Positions 44,469 to 54,485 are shown, numbered from the stretch's first letter. The stretch: 64,000 bases of DNA from JAVBLD01 sp031553705 (GCA_031553705.1 JAVBLD010000002.1:1-64000); one strand, 5' to 3'. Made by a program: numbers and translations. Notes: generated by a model from the sequence alone, not told the origin.

Positions 44469-46370
44469 TTACTTCACTTCCTCAAAATCGACGTCAGTTA
44501 CTTCCTGGTCGCTTGTGTTGTTGTTCGGTTGCTCGTTGCGGGGAGCTTCCTGTTGTGTTCCGGCTTGTTGCTGAGCGTTGTACATTTCCTGGGATGCGGC
44601 CTGGAATACATTGTTCAGTTTGTCGATAGCTTCATTAATTGCTTTCACATCCTGCGCTTTGTGTGCATCCCTTAATTCTTGCAATGCTGCTTCAATCGGA
44701 GCTTTTTTGTCAGCCGGAATCTTATCGCCAAACTCTTTCAGTTGTTTTTCAGTCTGGAAGATCATCGAATCGGCTTTGTTGATTGTGTCGATCCGCTCTT
44801 TTTCCAGTTTGTCGCTTTCTGCATTGGCGGAAGCTTCATCTTTCATCCGTTTGATGTCGGCTTCGGAGAGTCCGGAGGAGGCTTCGATACGGATCGATTG
44901 CTGTTTGCCGGTAGCTTTATCTTTTGCCGATACGTTCAGGATACCATTGGCATCGATGTCGAATGTTACTTCGATTTGCGGCACTCCGCGCGGGGCGGGC
45001 GGAATACTATCCAAATGGAAACGGCCGATGGTTTTATTATCTTTGGCCATAGAGCGCTCTCCTTGCAGGATGTGGATTTCTACCGACGGCTGGTTGTCCG
45101 ATGCGGTTGAAAATACTTCTGACTTTTTGGTCGGAATCGTTGTGTTGGCTTCGATCAGCTTGGTCATTACGCCACCTAATGTCTCGATTCCCAATGAGAG
45201 AGGAGTCACGTCAAGCAGTAGCACGTCTTTTACTTCACCTGTCAGTACCCCGCCTTGGATGGCAGCTCCGACTGCAACCACTTCGTCCGGGTTTACACCT
45301 TTTGAAGGAGTTTTTCCGAAGAACTCCTGTACTTTCTGCTGTACGGCAGGGATACGGGTGGAACCTCCGACCAGGATCACTTCGTTAATGTCCGCCGGTT
45401 TCAGATTGGCATCTTTCAACGCTTTTTTACAAGGTTCGATGGTAGCCTGAATCAGCCTGTCGGTCAGTTGTTCGAACTGGGCGCGTGTTAAGGTCCTTAC
45501 CAGGTGTTTCGGAATACCGTCAACCGGGAATATATACGGCAGGTTGATTTCAGTAGAAGAAGAGCTTGACAGTTCGATTTTTGCTTTTTCAGCAGCTTCT
45601 TTCAGACGTTGGTGAGCCATTGGGTCCTTACGGATATCCACTCCTTCATCTTTTTTAAATTCGTCTGCCAGCCAATTGATAATAATGTCATCAAAGTCGT
45701 CTCCTCCAAGGTGGGTATCGCCATTGGTCGATTTTACTTCAAAAACACCGTCGCCTAACTCAAGGATTGAGATATCGAATGTTCCTCCTCCAAGGTCGAA
45801 CACAGCAATTTTCATATCCTGATGTTTTTTGTCCAGTCCGTATGCCAAAGCGGCAGCTGTCGGTTCGTTGATAATACGGCGCACTTTCAGTCCGGCGATC
45901 TCTCCGGCTTCTTTGGTTGCCTGGCGCTGAGCATCATTGAAATAAGCAGGTACGGTGATCACCGCTTCGCTTACCTCCTGGCCCAAATAGTCTTCAGCCG
46001 TTTTTTTCATTTTTTGCAAGACCATGGCAGAGATTTCCTGCGGAGAGTATTTTCGGTCGTCAATCTGTATACGTGGTGTATTATTATCGCCCTTTACCAC
46101 TTTATAAGCGACGCGGGCGATCTCTTTGCTTACCTGGTCGTAAGTTTCTCCCATGAAGCGCTTGATAGAATATATTGTCTTTGTCGGATTGGTGATGGCC
46201 TGGCGTTTGGCTGGGTCGCCGACTTTTCTTTCTCCGTTCTCTACAAAAGCAACAATAGAAGGAGTAGTACGTCTACCTTCACTATTAGGTATAACTACAG
46301 GTTCATTCCCTTCCATTACAGCAACGCATGAGTTGGTCGTTCCTAAGTCTATTCCAATAATTTTTCCCAT
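44469..46370 (-). CDS. dnaK: Chaperone DnaK (Hsp70)
   Basis: From the ATG at 46368-46370 (MGKIIGIDLGTTNSC) the product has 633 residues; an upstream in-frame ATG would add 13 residues with no family match. Nucleotide-binding motifs: GIDLGTTNSCVAVMEG, IGREV-type middle, AVFDLGGGTFDISILE near residue 185 and VILVGGSTRIPAVQ near 330. The substrate-binding domain starts DVTPLSLGIETLGG. The tail ends QEVTDVDFEEVK, the usual EEVK-type end. It is not next to dnaJ or grpE here. Confidence 0.98.
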   Translation of the reverse strand: MGKIIGIDLGTTNSCVAVMEGNEPVVIPNSEGRRTTPSIVAFVENGERKVGDPAKRQAITNPTKTIYSIKRFMGETYDQVSKEIARVAYKVVKGDNNTPRIQIDDRKYSPQEISAMVLQKMKKTAEDYLGQEVSEAVITVPAYFNDAQRQATKEAGEIAGLKVRRIINEPTAAALAYGLDKKHQDMKIAVFDLGGGTFDISILELGDGVFEVKSTNGDTHLGGDDFDDIIINWLADEFKKDEGVDIRKDPMAHQRLKEAAEKAKIELSSSSSTEINLPYIFPVDGIPKHLVRTLTRAQFEQLTDRLIQATIEPCKKALKDANLKPADINEVILVGGSTRIPAVQQKVQEFFGKTPSKGVNPDEVVAVGAAIQGGVLTGEVKDVLLLDVTPLSLGIETLGGVMTKLIEANTTIPTKKSEVFSTASDNQPSVEIHILQGERSMAKDNKTIGRFHLDSIPPAPRGVPQIEVTFDIDANGILNVSAKDKATGKQQSIRIEASSGLSEADIKRMKDEASANAESDKLEKERIDTINKADSMIFQTEKQLKEFGDKIPADKKAPIEAALQELRDAHKAQDVKAINEAIDKLNNVFQAASQEMYNAQQQAGTQQEAPRNEQPNNNTSDQEVTDVDFEEVK

Positions 46371-46676
46371 AATCTTATTTTTAATTTTATACGATATTCG
46401 AAAATTCAATTTATGTACAACCTATTTTTATCAAACGTTATGCCATAGATTTAAACTCTTTGTTTTTTGTAAATATGTCCGGTTTAAGTGAAGTTTATAT
46501 ACCGAAATGTCAGTTTTTATGACAGAAAGTCAGTGAGGAAATTATAACCGTAGGTTGATGGACTATAGCGTGAAAGATCGTTTTATTTGAAAGTTATTTA
46601 TTTATATTTGCAAAAGAAACAGCAATAACCCGATTTAAAACAAAAGTATTATCTTTAGCGCCTAAAACTGTACGGA
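46371..46676. other. Divergent promoter region of dnaK and the GT-C/TPR gene
   Basis: TATATTTG at 46603-46610 matches the -7 consensus TAnnTTTG 66 bp upstream of the glycosyltransferase gene on the plus strand. On the minus strand TAACGTTTG near 46434-46442 is one base too long for the consensus but could serve dnaK. No CIRCE-type inverted repeat is visible. Confidence 0.45.
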
Positions 46677-49600
46677 ATGAGAAAAGAAACCAAAGATACA
46701 GATAACCGGAATATTGATATTTTATATTATTCGGCAGCAGGAGATCATGAAGAGGTCGTAGTTTCCAAAGCGTATAACTGTACTTCCCATTTTTTACCTC
46801 GGGGGTTGACACAGGAAGCGTATTTGGAGTTGCTGGATAGTTGCGGGGGGGATACGGTGTTGTTGGTGGATAGAGACCGGATGCCATTGGGAGATGTTAC
46901 CCATTTGCTGAATTGTTATTTTGAACGTAAAGATAAGGATGCGGTTGGGTATGTCAGCCATAAAGATGTGAGGTTGTGGGATGGAGCAATACAGCGGAGT
47001 TTTGCCACAACAGATAAGCATATTACGGTGTCTCCGGTTTTTGTGGGCAGGAAGTCGGTGTTTCAGAAATCTTATGTAGGAAATGATCTGGCCGATAATT
47101 TGTTGATTGCGGTGGGATATAGTCTGCAGAAGAGCTTTGCCAGGTTCACCCGTCTGGCTATACAGCTTCCTGAAGCGAAAGATTCGCCATCTTTGAATAC
47201 AAAAGGATTGCTTTGTAATTATCTGTTTAAGGCTCCCTTACAGTATCTTTTTTCCGGGGATTTTTTCCGGAATATTTTCCGGCCGGCAGACTGTGTGCGG
47301 CGGGATATGGTTTTTCGGATGCTGATGGTTGTATTTGCCCTGTTTACCTTTTTTTATATGCCTTATATCAGCCGGGATTATGGAATCTCCGGGGACGAGT
47401 TTGTAGATCAGCGGCATGCAGGGTATGTCATTGATTATTTTGTCCGTGGCGATTCGGCTGCATTGTATCAGCCAAAAACAGCTCTGCACCTTTACGGTAA
47501 CGGGGTGCAGGTTATTGCGGAGGCGATATGCCGGACATTCCATGTAGAGGATATATATGCGGTGCGTCATGCGTTTAACGGACTAATCGGTGCATTAGGA
47601 GTGCTGATGACCGGATTACTGGCTTTAAGATGGGGAGGAGGATTATGCGGGTTACTGGCAATGTTGATGATGTTTTTCACTCCGCGCTATTTCGGGCATA
47701 GTATGAATAATATGAAGGACGCCCCTTTTGCAGTGGGGTATGTCATGTCGATTTACTACTTTATCCGGCTGTTCGACCATTATCCCTATTTTAAACCGCG
47801 TTATATGATTGGGGCGATGATCGGTATTTTCCTGACGCTGGGAACGCGTTCCGGCGGATTGCTCCTTTTCCCTTATTTACTGATGTACGGAGGACTTTTC
47901 TATATTTTGCGTGTAGGGGTACGGGAGTTTTACAAAATCGGCCGCTATAAAGATGATATATTGCGCATAATCTGGGTAATATTTGTTGTACTCGTAATAG
48001 GTTATATCCTGTCCATCCTGTTATGGCCTTATGCATTACAGAAGCCTGCAACGGGAGTAATTGTGTCGTTGAAACAATTTACCAATTATAATATCGGTCT
48101 CCGGACGATATTTGACGGGAAGCAGGTGATGTCGACTATGTTGCCGTGGAATTACGCTCCCCAATATTTTTTGATCGGAATGCCTCTGGTGATTGTTGCC
48201 GGTTTTCTGGGATATATTGTATATCTCATTTTCCGGCGTAAGGAGTTTTCGTTGATCTCATTTTTCTTGTTGTTTGTTGCGATATTTCCGGTATTCTGGG
48301 TGATATATAAGCATTCTAACCTGTATGGCGGTATCCGGCATCTTTTGTTTGTCATGCCGATTATGGCCGTGATTGCTGCCCGTTTCTGGGTTCTCCTGAT
48401 GGCGTGCGTTTCGAAAGTCGTCCGGATTGTAGTGATTATTCTTTTTGCGGCGGGCTTGTCATTGCCGGCGATTCATATGGTGAAGAATCACCCTAACGAT
48501 TATGTTTATTTCAACGAAGTTGTGGGAGGCCTGGAGGGGGCATATGGGGATTATGAGACCGATTATTACTATAATTCGTTGAAGAATGCCTGCGACTGGT
48601 TCCGGAAAAATATTCAGTTACCGAAGGATAAAGAGACCATCATCGTTACAAACCATACAGGTATCCTGGAACACTATTTCAGGCATGATAAGCAGGTGAA
48701 AATCATTTATAGCCGGTATTATGAGAAGTACTCTAAAGATTGGGATTATGCGATCTTTGCTAATGTTTATATCAACAGTTTTCAGTTGAAAAACGGACTT
48801 TTCCCTTCCGAAGGTACGATTTATTCGACCGATGTGGATGGACGCCCGATGTCGGTTGTTATAAAGAGGCAGATCAAAGATGAGTTGGAAGGGTTCCGCC
48901 TGGAACGGGAAAAAGAGTATGGGAAAGCCTTGCAGGTTTTTGAAGAGTATATCAGCCGGTATACCCCGTCGGAGGAAGTTTATGCCAGGATGGCAAAGTT
49001 GTATTATGCAATTGACAGTATTCCGCAAGCGATAGAGTATGGATTGAAGTCGGTAAAATTACATCCGACATTGAATGAAGCATTGAGTGTCCTGTCATTC
49101 TCTTACCTGAAGCAACAAAAATATGACGAGGCATTAGCTGCTGCACAGTCTATATTGGACGAAAACGAGCTTTCGGCGGACGGGTATTATCTGAAAGCTT
49201 TGGCATATAGTGAGATGGGACGTTACCAGGATGCACTTAATCATATCAATACAACGCTTTCGTATCGACCCCAGCACGAAGGGGCATTAACATTGGCCGG
49301 AGAGATTTTGCTGGAGAACGGAAATTACAAAGTGGCTGCAGAGATTTATCAGAGGTTGTTTAATATCAGAAAGAGTGTAAACGATCTGGTTGCGCTGGCG
49401 GATTGTTATTGCCGTATGCAACAGTATGACCAGGCGGATAAGTTATTGACGGAGATTCAGAAAGCTCAGCCGGGTTTTCTGCCGGTCTATAAAGTGTGGT
49501 TAAGGATGATGATTCAGAGGAAAGATATGGTTAACGCGAAGCAACTTTTGGCACAAATGGAATCTGTTACGAACGATTCCGAGCTGTATGTGTTGCGGGC

Positions 49601-49736
49601 TTTATATCATCTTTTATCGAATAGTACGGGAACTGCAATGGCCGAATTGGACCGTGCTTTGGAGCTGGACGGTAAAAACGTGGAGGCGTTGAAATTAAAA
49701 GCCCAGTTGGCGAAAAATATAACAGTTACAAAATAG
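46677..49736 (+). CDS. GT-C glycosyltransferase (PMT/ArnT-like) fused to TPR repeats
   Basis: The 1019-residue protein has three parts. Residues 1-200 form a cytosolic domain with a DRDR motif, resembling a degenerate GT2-type fold. Residues about 210-600 contain some eleven membrane helices with an early periplasmic loop motif GISGDEFVDQRHAGYVIDYF and MNNMKDAPFAVGY, as in GT39/GT83-like enzymes that use a polyprenyl-phosphate sugar. Residues about 735-1010 contain several TPR units (YDEALAAAQSILDEN, YQDALNHINTTLSYRP). It should add a sugar to a protein or lipid on the outer side of the inner membrane. The acceptor is unknown. Confidence 0.7.
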   Translation: MRKETKDTDNRNIDILYYSAAGDHEEVVVSKAYNCTSHFLPRGLTQEAYLELLDSCGGDTVLLVDRDRMPLGDVTHLLNCYFERKDKDAVGYVSHKDVRLWDGAIQRSFATTDKHITVSPVFVGRKSVFQKSYVGNDLADNLLIAVGYSLQKSFARFTRLAIQLPEAKDSPSLNTKGLLCNYLFKAPLQYLFSGDFFRNIFRPADCVRRDMVFRMLMVVFALFTFFYMPYISRDYGISGDEFVDQRHAGYVIDYFVRGDSAALYQPKTALHLYGNGVQVIAEAICRTFHVEDIYAVRHAFNGLIGALGVLMTGLLALRWGGGLCGLLAMLMMFFTPRYFGHSMNNMKDAPFAVGYVMSIYYFIRLFDHYPYFKPRYMIGAMIGIFLTLGTRSGGLLLFPYLLMYGGLFYILRVGVREFYKIGRYKDDILRIIWVIFVVLVIGYILSILLWPYALQKPATGVIVSLKQFTNYNIGLRTIFDGKQVMSTMLPWNYAPQYFLIGMPLVIVAGFLGYIVYLIFRRKEFSLISFFLLFVAIFPVFWVIYKHSNLYGGIRHLLFVMPIMAVIAARFWVLLMACVSKVVRIVVIILFAAGLSLPAIHMVKNHPNDYVYFNEVVGGLEGAYGDYETDYYYNSLKNACDWFRKNIQLPKDKETIIVTNHTGILEHYFRHDKQVKIIYSRYYEKYSKDWDYAIFANVYINSFQLKNGLFPSEGTIYSTDVDGRPMSVVIKRQIKDELEGFRLEREKEYGKALQVFEEYISRYTPSEEVYARMAKLYYAIDSIPQAIEYGLKSVKLHPTLNEALSVLSFSYLKQQKYDEALAAAQSILDENELSADGYYLKALAYSEMGRYQDALNHINTTLSYRPQHEGALTLAGEILLENGNYKVAAEIYQRLFNIRKSVNDLVALADCYCRMQQYDQADKLLTEIQKAQPGFLPVYKVWLRMMIQRKDMVNAKQLLAQMESVTNDSELYVLRALYHLLSNSTGTAMAELDRALELDGKNVEALKLKAQLAKNITVTK

Positions 49737-49763
49737 ATTAGGAATCAAGAATCGGAAGTTAAA

Positions 49764-51038
49764 ATGACGGAATATATATTGGAATCAAGGTGTTGTGGTA
49801 CACGGTTTGAAGATCGGAATTGGGAATTGGATTGCCCGAATGGGGACGGTCCGGCATTGATTTTTGCCGATTATGCAAAAAAACAGCTGGAAGTAAGGAA
49901 CGATTTGCCGGGGCTTTATAAGTATTCCGACTGGTTACCGGTTTGTCGTACATTACACGGATCGGGCATGCCGGTTACCTACAAGAGTGAAGGGGTGGCC
50001 GACTACCTCGGATTGGATAATCTATATATCACTTTTAGCGGCTATTGGCCGGAAAGGGGAGCGCGGATGAAGACCGGAGCTTTTAAAGAGTGCGAGGCGT
50101 ATGCTGTCTGTGCCCGGGTGAACAAAAATCATGGGAAAGTGTTGGTAGTGGCTTCTGCCGGAAATACCGCACGTGCGTTTGCGAGGGTTTGTTCCGAAAA
50201 CAATATCCCTCTGCTCTTATGTGTGCCTGAAGATTGCCTGGATGCAATATGGTCGGCCGAGCCGTTGAATGATTGCGTTAAATTGATTGCGACGGCTGCC
50301 GGGAGTGACTATTTTGATGCAATACACCTTTCGAATATAGTTTGTGAGATGGATCTTTTTTATGCGGAGGGAGGGGCAAAAAATGTAGCTCGCAGGGACG
50401 GAATGGGAACAACGGTGTTATCGGCTGTCACGACGATCGGCCGGATTCCTGACTATTATTTCCAGGCTGTTGGTAGCGGAACAGGCGCCATTGCTGCCTG
50501 GGAAGCGAACAAGAGGCTTATCCGGGACGGGCGTTATGGTAATCATCTCATGAAACTGATTGTTTCGCAGAATTTCCCTTTTATTCCGATGTATGACGCC
50601 TGGAAAGCCGGTTCAAGGGTATTGCTGCCGATGAATGACGAAACGGCACGCAAGCAGGTGGAGGAGATTTGTGCAAAAGTACTTTCAAACCGTAAGCCTC
50701 CTTATTCCGTAAAAGGAGGATTGTTCGATGCTTTACGGGAGAGTAAAGGGGATGTATTGATTGCTACAAATGAGGAGGCGTTTGCTGCCGGAAAGTTTTT
50801 TGCCGAAAAGGAGGGAAACGATATAGAGCCTGCGGCTGCGGTGGCTTTGGCCTCATTGATACGGGCCGTACGTGAAAACCGGGTGGAGAAAGATTCTGTA
50901 ATTATGCTTAATATCACCGGCGGAGGAGTACAGAGGTTTAAAAGCGAACATACATTAATATATAAAAAACCGGACGCAATATTCCCGGTCGGAGCAGATC
51001 CGAAATCGGTGAAGGAAACGGTGTCTGGGCTATTTTAA
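49764..51038 (+). CDS. Cysteate synthase-like PLP enzyme (threonine-synthase fold)
   Basis: The 424-residue protein is a PLP-dependent enzyme of fold type II, closest to the cysteate synthase group (L-phosphoserine plus sulfite to L-cysteate), which is related to threonine synthase. The N-terminal Cys10/Cys11/Cys24 pattern (CCGTRF ... DCP) is like the zinc-ribbon remnant of that group. The Schiff-base Lys is Lys108 in RMKTGAFKECEAYAV, and SAGNTARAF binds the cofactor phosphate. GGGVQRF closes the active site. In Bacteroidota, cysteate feeds sulfonolipid (capnine) synthesis. No cysteate acyltransferase is seen next to it. The previous gene ends 27 bp upstream. Confidence 0.75.
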   Translation: MTEYILESRCCGTRFEDRNWELDCPNGDGPALIFADYAKKQLEVRNDLPGLYKYSDWLPVCRTLHGSGMPVTYKSEGVADYLGLDNLYITFSGYWPERGARMKTGAFKECEAYAVCARVNKNHGKVLVVASAGNTARAFARVCSENNIPLLLCVPEDCLDAIWSAEPLNDCVKLIATAAGSDYFDAIHLSNIVCEMDLFYAEGGAKNVARRDGMGTTVLSAVTTIGRIPDYYFQAVGSGTGAIAAWEANKRLIRDGRYGNHLMKLIVSQNFPFIPMYDAWKAGSRVLLPMNDETARKQVEEICAKVLSNRKPPYSVKGGLFDALRESKGDVLIATNEEAFAAGKFFAEKEGNDIEPAAAVALASLIRAVRENRVEKDSVIMLNITGGGVQRFKSEHTLIYKKPDAIFPVGADPKSVKETVSGLF

Positions 51039-51103
51039 TACTGAAGCGTAAAATCGATTAGTACCAGATATTTTTCAGATTCAAAAATAAAAATAATGAA
51101 CAG

Positions 51104-52396
51104 ATGAAAGATAAGAAAAGAATGAGCTTATACTTTAATCTGGATTTCTACTACTCCATATTACGTAGAGATTGGCAGTTTGCTACGATTATTACCGATA
51201 TCTTGCTGAAGCTTGTGGCGGTACTTGTTGTTTCCATCAACCGGTTTATCAAGGATGCATGCAGTATATCGGCTTCCGCATTGACTTTCTATTCGTTGCT
51301 TGCTTTTATCCCGGTTTTGGCATTGGCCTTAGGGATAGCTCGCGGTTTTGGAGTTTCCAAGATTTTAGAGAACGAGATCAGACAGCAGGCTTTTACCGAT
51401 CCGGCTGTGACAGATTGGGTGGTGCAGTTTGCCAATAAAGCATTGGAAAATACAAAAGGCGGAATGATTACCGGTGTCGGTATAGTCCTTTTGATCTGGT
51501 CTGTCGTCAAAATGCTGGGAAGTACGGAACTGGCAATGAACCGGATTTGGGGGGTCAAGAAGGGCAGGAGTTTTGTAAAACAGGCGACGAACTACCTGTC
51601 GATCATGTTTATTGTCCCTATCCTGATGATACTGGCCAGCAGTATGAATGTTTACCTGACATCCAATATAGAAAACTTCATTACCGAAGAGGGATTTTTG
51701 AGCTATGCCGGTACGGCTATGGGCTTTCTGCTTAACCTTGTCCCTTATGTACTGGTGTGGCTGCTCTTTATCTTTATGTATATGTATGTGCCGGCTACGC
51801 CGGTGAAGTTCAAATATGCTTTGGTTTCCGGTATCGTTGCCGGTACCGTATTTCAGGTTGTACAGTGGTTCTATATCCGTTTTCAGATTGGGGTAAGTTC
51901 GTATAATGCGATATACGGGAGTCTTGCGGCATTACCGCTGTTATTGGTATGGCTACAGCTTAGCTGGAGTATTGTATTATGGGGTACGGAGTTGTGTTAT
52001 ATCCTCAGAAACCGGCATTTTTTATTTCGGAGCGCATTGGATGCCGATGATAAATGGGTTGACAGCATTGAGACATCGCTTCGTGTGATAAAGTATATCG
52101 CTTCGGAGTTTGTTCAGGGTAAGGGCGGGCCTACATTAGCTATGATCAGTAAGAAATTAAGGATGAGCACCAGTAAATTGTGTGTAGTATTGGAAGATCT
52201 GGTTGAAAAACGGTTACTGGTGGAGGTTGATGTTGAGGATGATACCTCATATTTCCCTGCAAAGGATTTGCATGATCTCTCTTATGCGGATGTAATTATT
52301 CTTTTGTCTGATCTCGATAATAATAAAGGAGAGGAATGGAAGATCCGTTTGAGTACGGCTGTCCGTAAAGAGTTCGCTACAGAAAGGTTTGCCTGA
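51104..52396 (+). CDS. YihY/BrkB-family membrane protein with winged-helix tail
   Basis: The 430-residue protein has a six-helix YihY/BrkB domain: ISASALTFYSLLAFIPVLALALGIARGFG, then GMITGVGIVLLIWSVVKMLGSTELAMNRIWGVKKGRSF, later FMYMYVPATPVKFKYALVSGIVAGTVFQ and AALPLLLVWLQLSWSIVLWGTELCYIL. A cytosolic winged-helix-like tail (about 320-430; LAMISKKLRMSTSKLCVVLEDLVEKRLL) follows. Members were once called RNase BN but are now treated as transporters of unknown substrate. The gene follows the cysteate synthase in a run of plus-strand genes. Confidence 0.85.
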   Translation: MKDKKRMSLYFNLDFYYSILRRDWQFATIITDILLKLVAVLVVSINRFIKDACSISASALTFYSLLAFIPVLALALGIARGFGVSKILENEIRQQAFTDPAVTDWVVQFANKALENTKGGMITGVGIVLLIWSVVKMLGSTELAMNRIWGVKKGRSFVKQATNYLSIMFIVPILMILASSMNVYLTSNIENFITEEGFLSYAGTAMGFLLNLVPYVLVWLLFIFMYMYVPATPVKFKYALVSGIVAGTVFQVVQWFYIRFQIGVSSYNAIYGSLAALPLLLVWLQLSWSIVLWGTELCYILRNRHFLFRSALDADDKWVDSIETSLRVIKYIASEFVQGKGGPTLAMISKKLRMSTSKLCVVLEDLVEKRLLVEVDVEDDTSYFPAKDLHDLSYADVIILLSDLDNNKGEEWKIRLSTAVRKEFATERFA

Positions 52397-52514
52397 ATTG
52401 AGTAGTCCAATCCTTTGTTTTCAATCGGTTAGGATTCGTTTTTCGGGTTGTAATATGATAGGTTATTTGGGAAACTGATATGAATTGTTTATATTAGGCT
52501 CAAAATTTACAAAT

Positions 52515-52892
52515 ATGAAGAAAAAAATAGAATTGGAGTTTATTTTTTCATCATCTGTGAGAGTATTGTTTTCCCGGTTGAGTACGCCGGCTGGTTTATC
52601 GGAATGGTTCGCAGAGGATGTATATCAGAAGGGAGACCAGTTTATATTTGTATGGGATAATGTGGAACATCCGGCCATGTTATTAGACCAGAAAAATAAT
52701 GGGTTTGTTCGTTTCAGATGGGATAATGCCAGCCATGAAGAGGAATATTTCGAATTTAACATACATGTTCAGCCGTTGACAGAGGATGTGGCTTTGATGA
52801 TTACTGATTTTGTTGAGGAAAACGAGGTTGAGGATGCAATCGAGTTATGGAATAAACAGATTGAACTGTTACTCCGGAATCTTGGAGCATGA
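52515..52892 (+). CDS. START-like (AHSA1/SRPBCC) domain protein
   Basis: From the ATG at 52515 (MKKKIELEFIFSSSVRVLFSRLSTPAGLSEWFAEDV) the product has 125 residues. The order 'strand - helix - L-S-T-P-A-G-L-x-E-W-F - strand repeats - C-terminal helix' is that of the AHSA1-type START fold, a small hydrophobic-ligand binding scaffold. GFVRFRWDNASHEEEYFEFNI gives the central strands. Its ligand is unknown. It precedes the LptF/G-type permease gene by 99 bp. Confidence 0.75.
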   Translation: MKKKIELEFIFSSSVRVLFSRLSTPAGLSEWFAEDVYQKGDQFIFVWDNVEHPAMLLDQKNNGFVRFRWDNASHEEEYFEFNIHVQPLTEDVALMITDFVEENEVEDAIELWNKQIELLLRNLGA

Positions 52893-52961
52893 CCAGGTTT
52901 TGTTAGCTTCTTATCTTTATTATTATTCCTGATTATTAAAACGGAGAAAGGAAACTTTATG

Positions 52962-52969
52962 TACATTTG
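52962..52969 (+). promoter_or_regulatory. Putative -7 element of the lptF/G-like gene
   Basis: TACATTTG fits TAnnTTTG and lies 22 bp before the permease ATG. No TTTG box at the usual -33 distance is visible. Confidence 0.45.
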
Positions 52970-52991
52970 CGCCTGATTATAAAAGATACAG

Positions 52992-54485
52992 ATGAAGAAA
53001 CTACATTTGCTCATGCTGAAAAGCTTTGCCGGGCCTTTTGTGGCGACCTTTTTCGTTAGCATATTCGTGCTGGTTATGCAGTTTCTGTGGCGTATGATCG
53101 ATGAAATTGTGGGGAAAGGGTTAGATTTTATGGTGATAGCCGAACTGTTGACTTATATGGCTACTACCGTTGTTCCGATGGCATTGCCGTTGGCGGTGTT
53201 GATATCTTCTATTATGACTTTCGGAAACCTGGGCGAGAATTATGAATTGATCGCCTTTAAAGCTGCCGGGATCTCCCTTTACCGGATAATGTATCCGCTT
53301 ATGGTGGTGGCTATCTGCATAACGCTTGCCGCTTTTTTCTTTTCTAATAATGTTCTTCCGGTGGCTAACCTGAAGTTTTACAGTCTGTTGTATGATGTCA
53401 GGCGGCAAAAGCCGGAATTGATTTTTAAAGAGGGTATTTTTACCAATGATCTGGAAGGATATAGTGTTAAAGTAGATAAAATCGATAAGGAGACGGGAGT
53501 GATGCATAATGTACTGATTTATTCCCATCAAGGAATGAACGGTAATTATGAAGTGACGGTGGCCGATTCTTGTTTGATGGAGAACGACCCTGCGTATAAT
53601 CTGATGGAGCTTATTTTGTTTAATGGCTACCGGTATACTGATGAGGGCATGCAGGATCCCACTTTGAGACAGACCTTCCCGTTCAGGCGGTTGAAGTTTG
53701 ATAAGCTCTCTGTTATGATTGAGTTGCCCGGTACCGATCTTAAGAGAACGGATGAGGAAGGGTTCAAGTCATTATCTTTGATGTTGAATATAAAACAATT
53801 GGATTACTCGATCGATTCGGTGCAGCATTACCTTCATGTCAGGAAAGCGCAGGATGCCAATGGTTTGCTGTCGTTGAATTATCAGAGGGGTAAGGTGAAC
53901 GATCCTTATCGGGATAGTATTTTCCTGACGCAGACGAAGGGTATGACCGGGAATATAGATAGCCTCTATCGAAATTTTGACCCGAACGAGCAGCAACAGA
54001 TTGCCCAAAATGCCCTGCAATATGCCCGGGATGTCAAACAGCGGGTACAGAACGATGAGTATTATTATAAGGCTCAGGATGAGGTTGTTATTAAGCATAA
54101 GATAGAGTGGCATAAAAAGTTTACTTTGTCGTTGGCCTGCCTGATATTTTTCTTTATTGGGGCGCCATTAGGGGCTATTATCCGGAAAGGAGGTTTAGGG
54201 ATGCCTATAGTTGTGTCGATATTCCTGTTTATCATTTATTACATTATGTCGATGATGGGCGAGCGGGCGGCCCGGGAGGCTGTATTGTCTCCTGTTGTCG
54301 GACTATGGCTTTCCTCCTTCCTGTTTCTGGGATTGGGAGTTTTCCTGACATATAAGTCGGTAACCGATTCGGAGATGATGAGTACGGAGGTATATACCGA
54401 CTTCTTTAAAAAAGTTACACGGTTTTTTAAAAGGAAAAGAGAAAAAGATGCACAAGCTGAGGATCGTTTACATGGGAACGCCTGA
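52992..54485 (+). CDS. LptF/LptG-family LPS-export permease
   Basis: The 497-residue inner-membrane protein belongs to the YjgP/YjgQ (LptF/LptG) family, the membrane part of the ABC exporter that moves LPS to the outer membrane. Two N-terminal helices (FAGPFVATFFVSIFVLVMQFLWRMID and MVIAELLTYMATTVVPMALPLAVLISSIMTFG) are followed by a long periplasmic beta-jellyroll domain, and the last three helices end TLACLIFFFIGAPLGAIIRKGGLGMPI and similar. A single gene of this type is seen here. The stop overlaps fmt by 38 bp. Confidence 0.88.
   Translation: MKKLHLLMLKSFAGPFVATFFVSIFVLVMQFLWRMIDEIVGKGLDFMVIAELLTYMATTVVPMALPLAVLISSIMTFGNLGENYELIAFKAAGISLYRIMYPLMVVAICITLAAFFFSNNVLPVANLKFYSLLYDVRRQKPELIFKEGIFTNDLEGYSVKVDKIDKETGVMHNVLIYSHQGMNGNYEVTVADSCLMENDPAYNLMELILFNGYRYTDEGMQDPTLRQTFPFRRLKFDKLSVMIELPGTDLKRTDEEGFKSLSLMLNIKQLDYSIDSVQHYLHVRKAQDANGLLSLNYQRGKVNDPYRDSIFLTQTKGMTGNIDSLYRNFDPNEQQQIAQNALQYARDVKQRVQNDEYYYKAQDEVVIKHKIEWHKKFTLSLACLIFFFIGAPLGAIIRKGGLGMPIVVSIFLFIIYYIMSMMGERAAREAVLSPVVGLWLSSFLFLGLGVFLTYKSVTDSEMMSTEVYTDFFKKVTRFFKRKREKDAQAEDRLHGNA

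Noticed and set aside
44578..45450. 290-codon plus-strand frame across dnaK
   Set aside because: It is antisense to a full-length dnaK and its translation is Ser/Ala-rich with no family match, a shadow frame.
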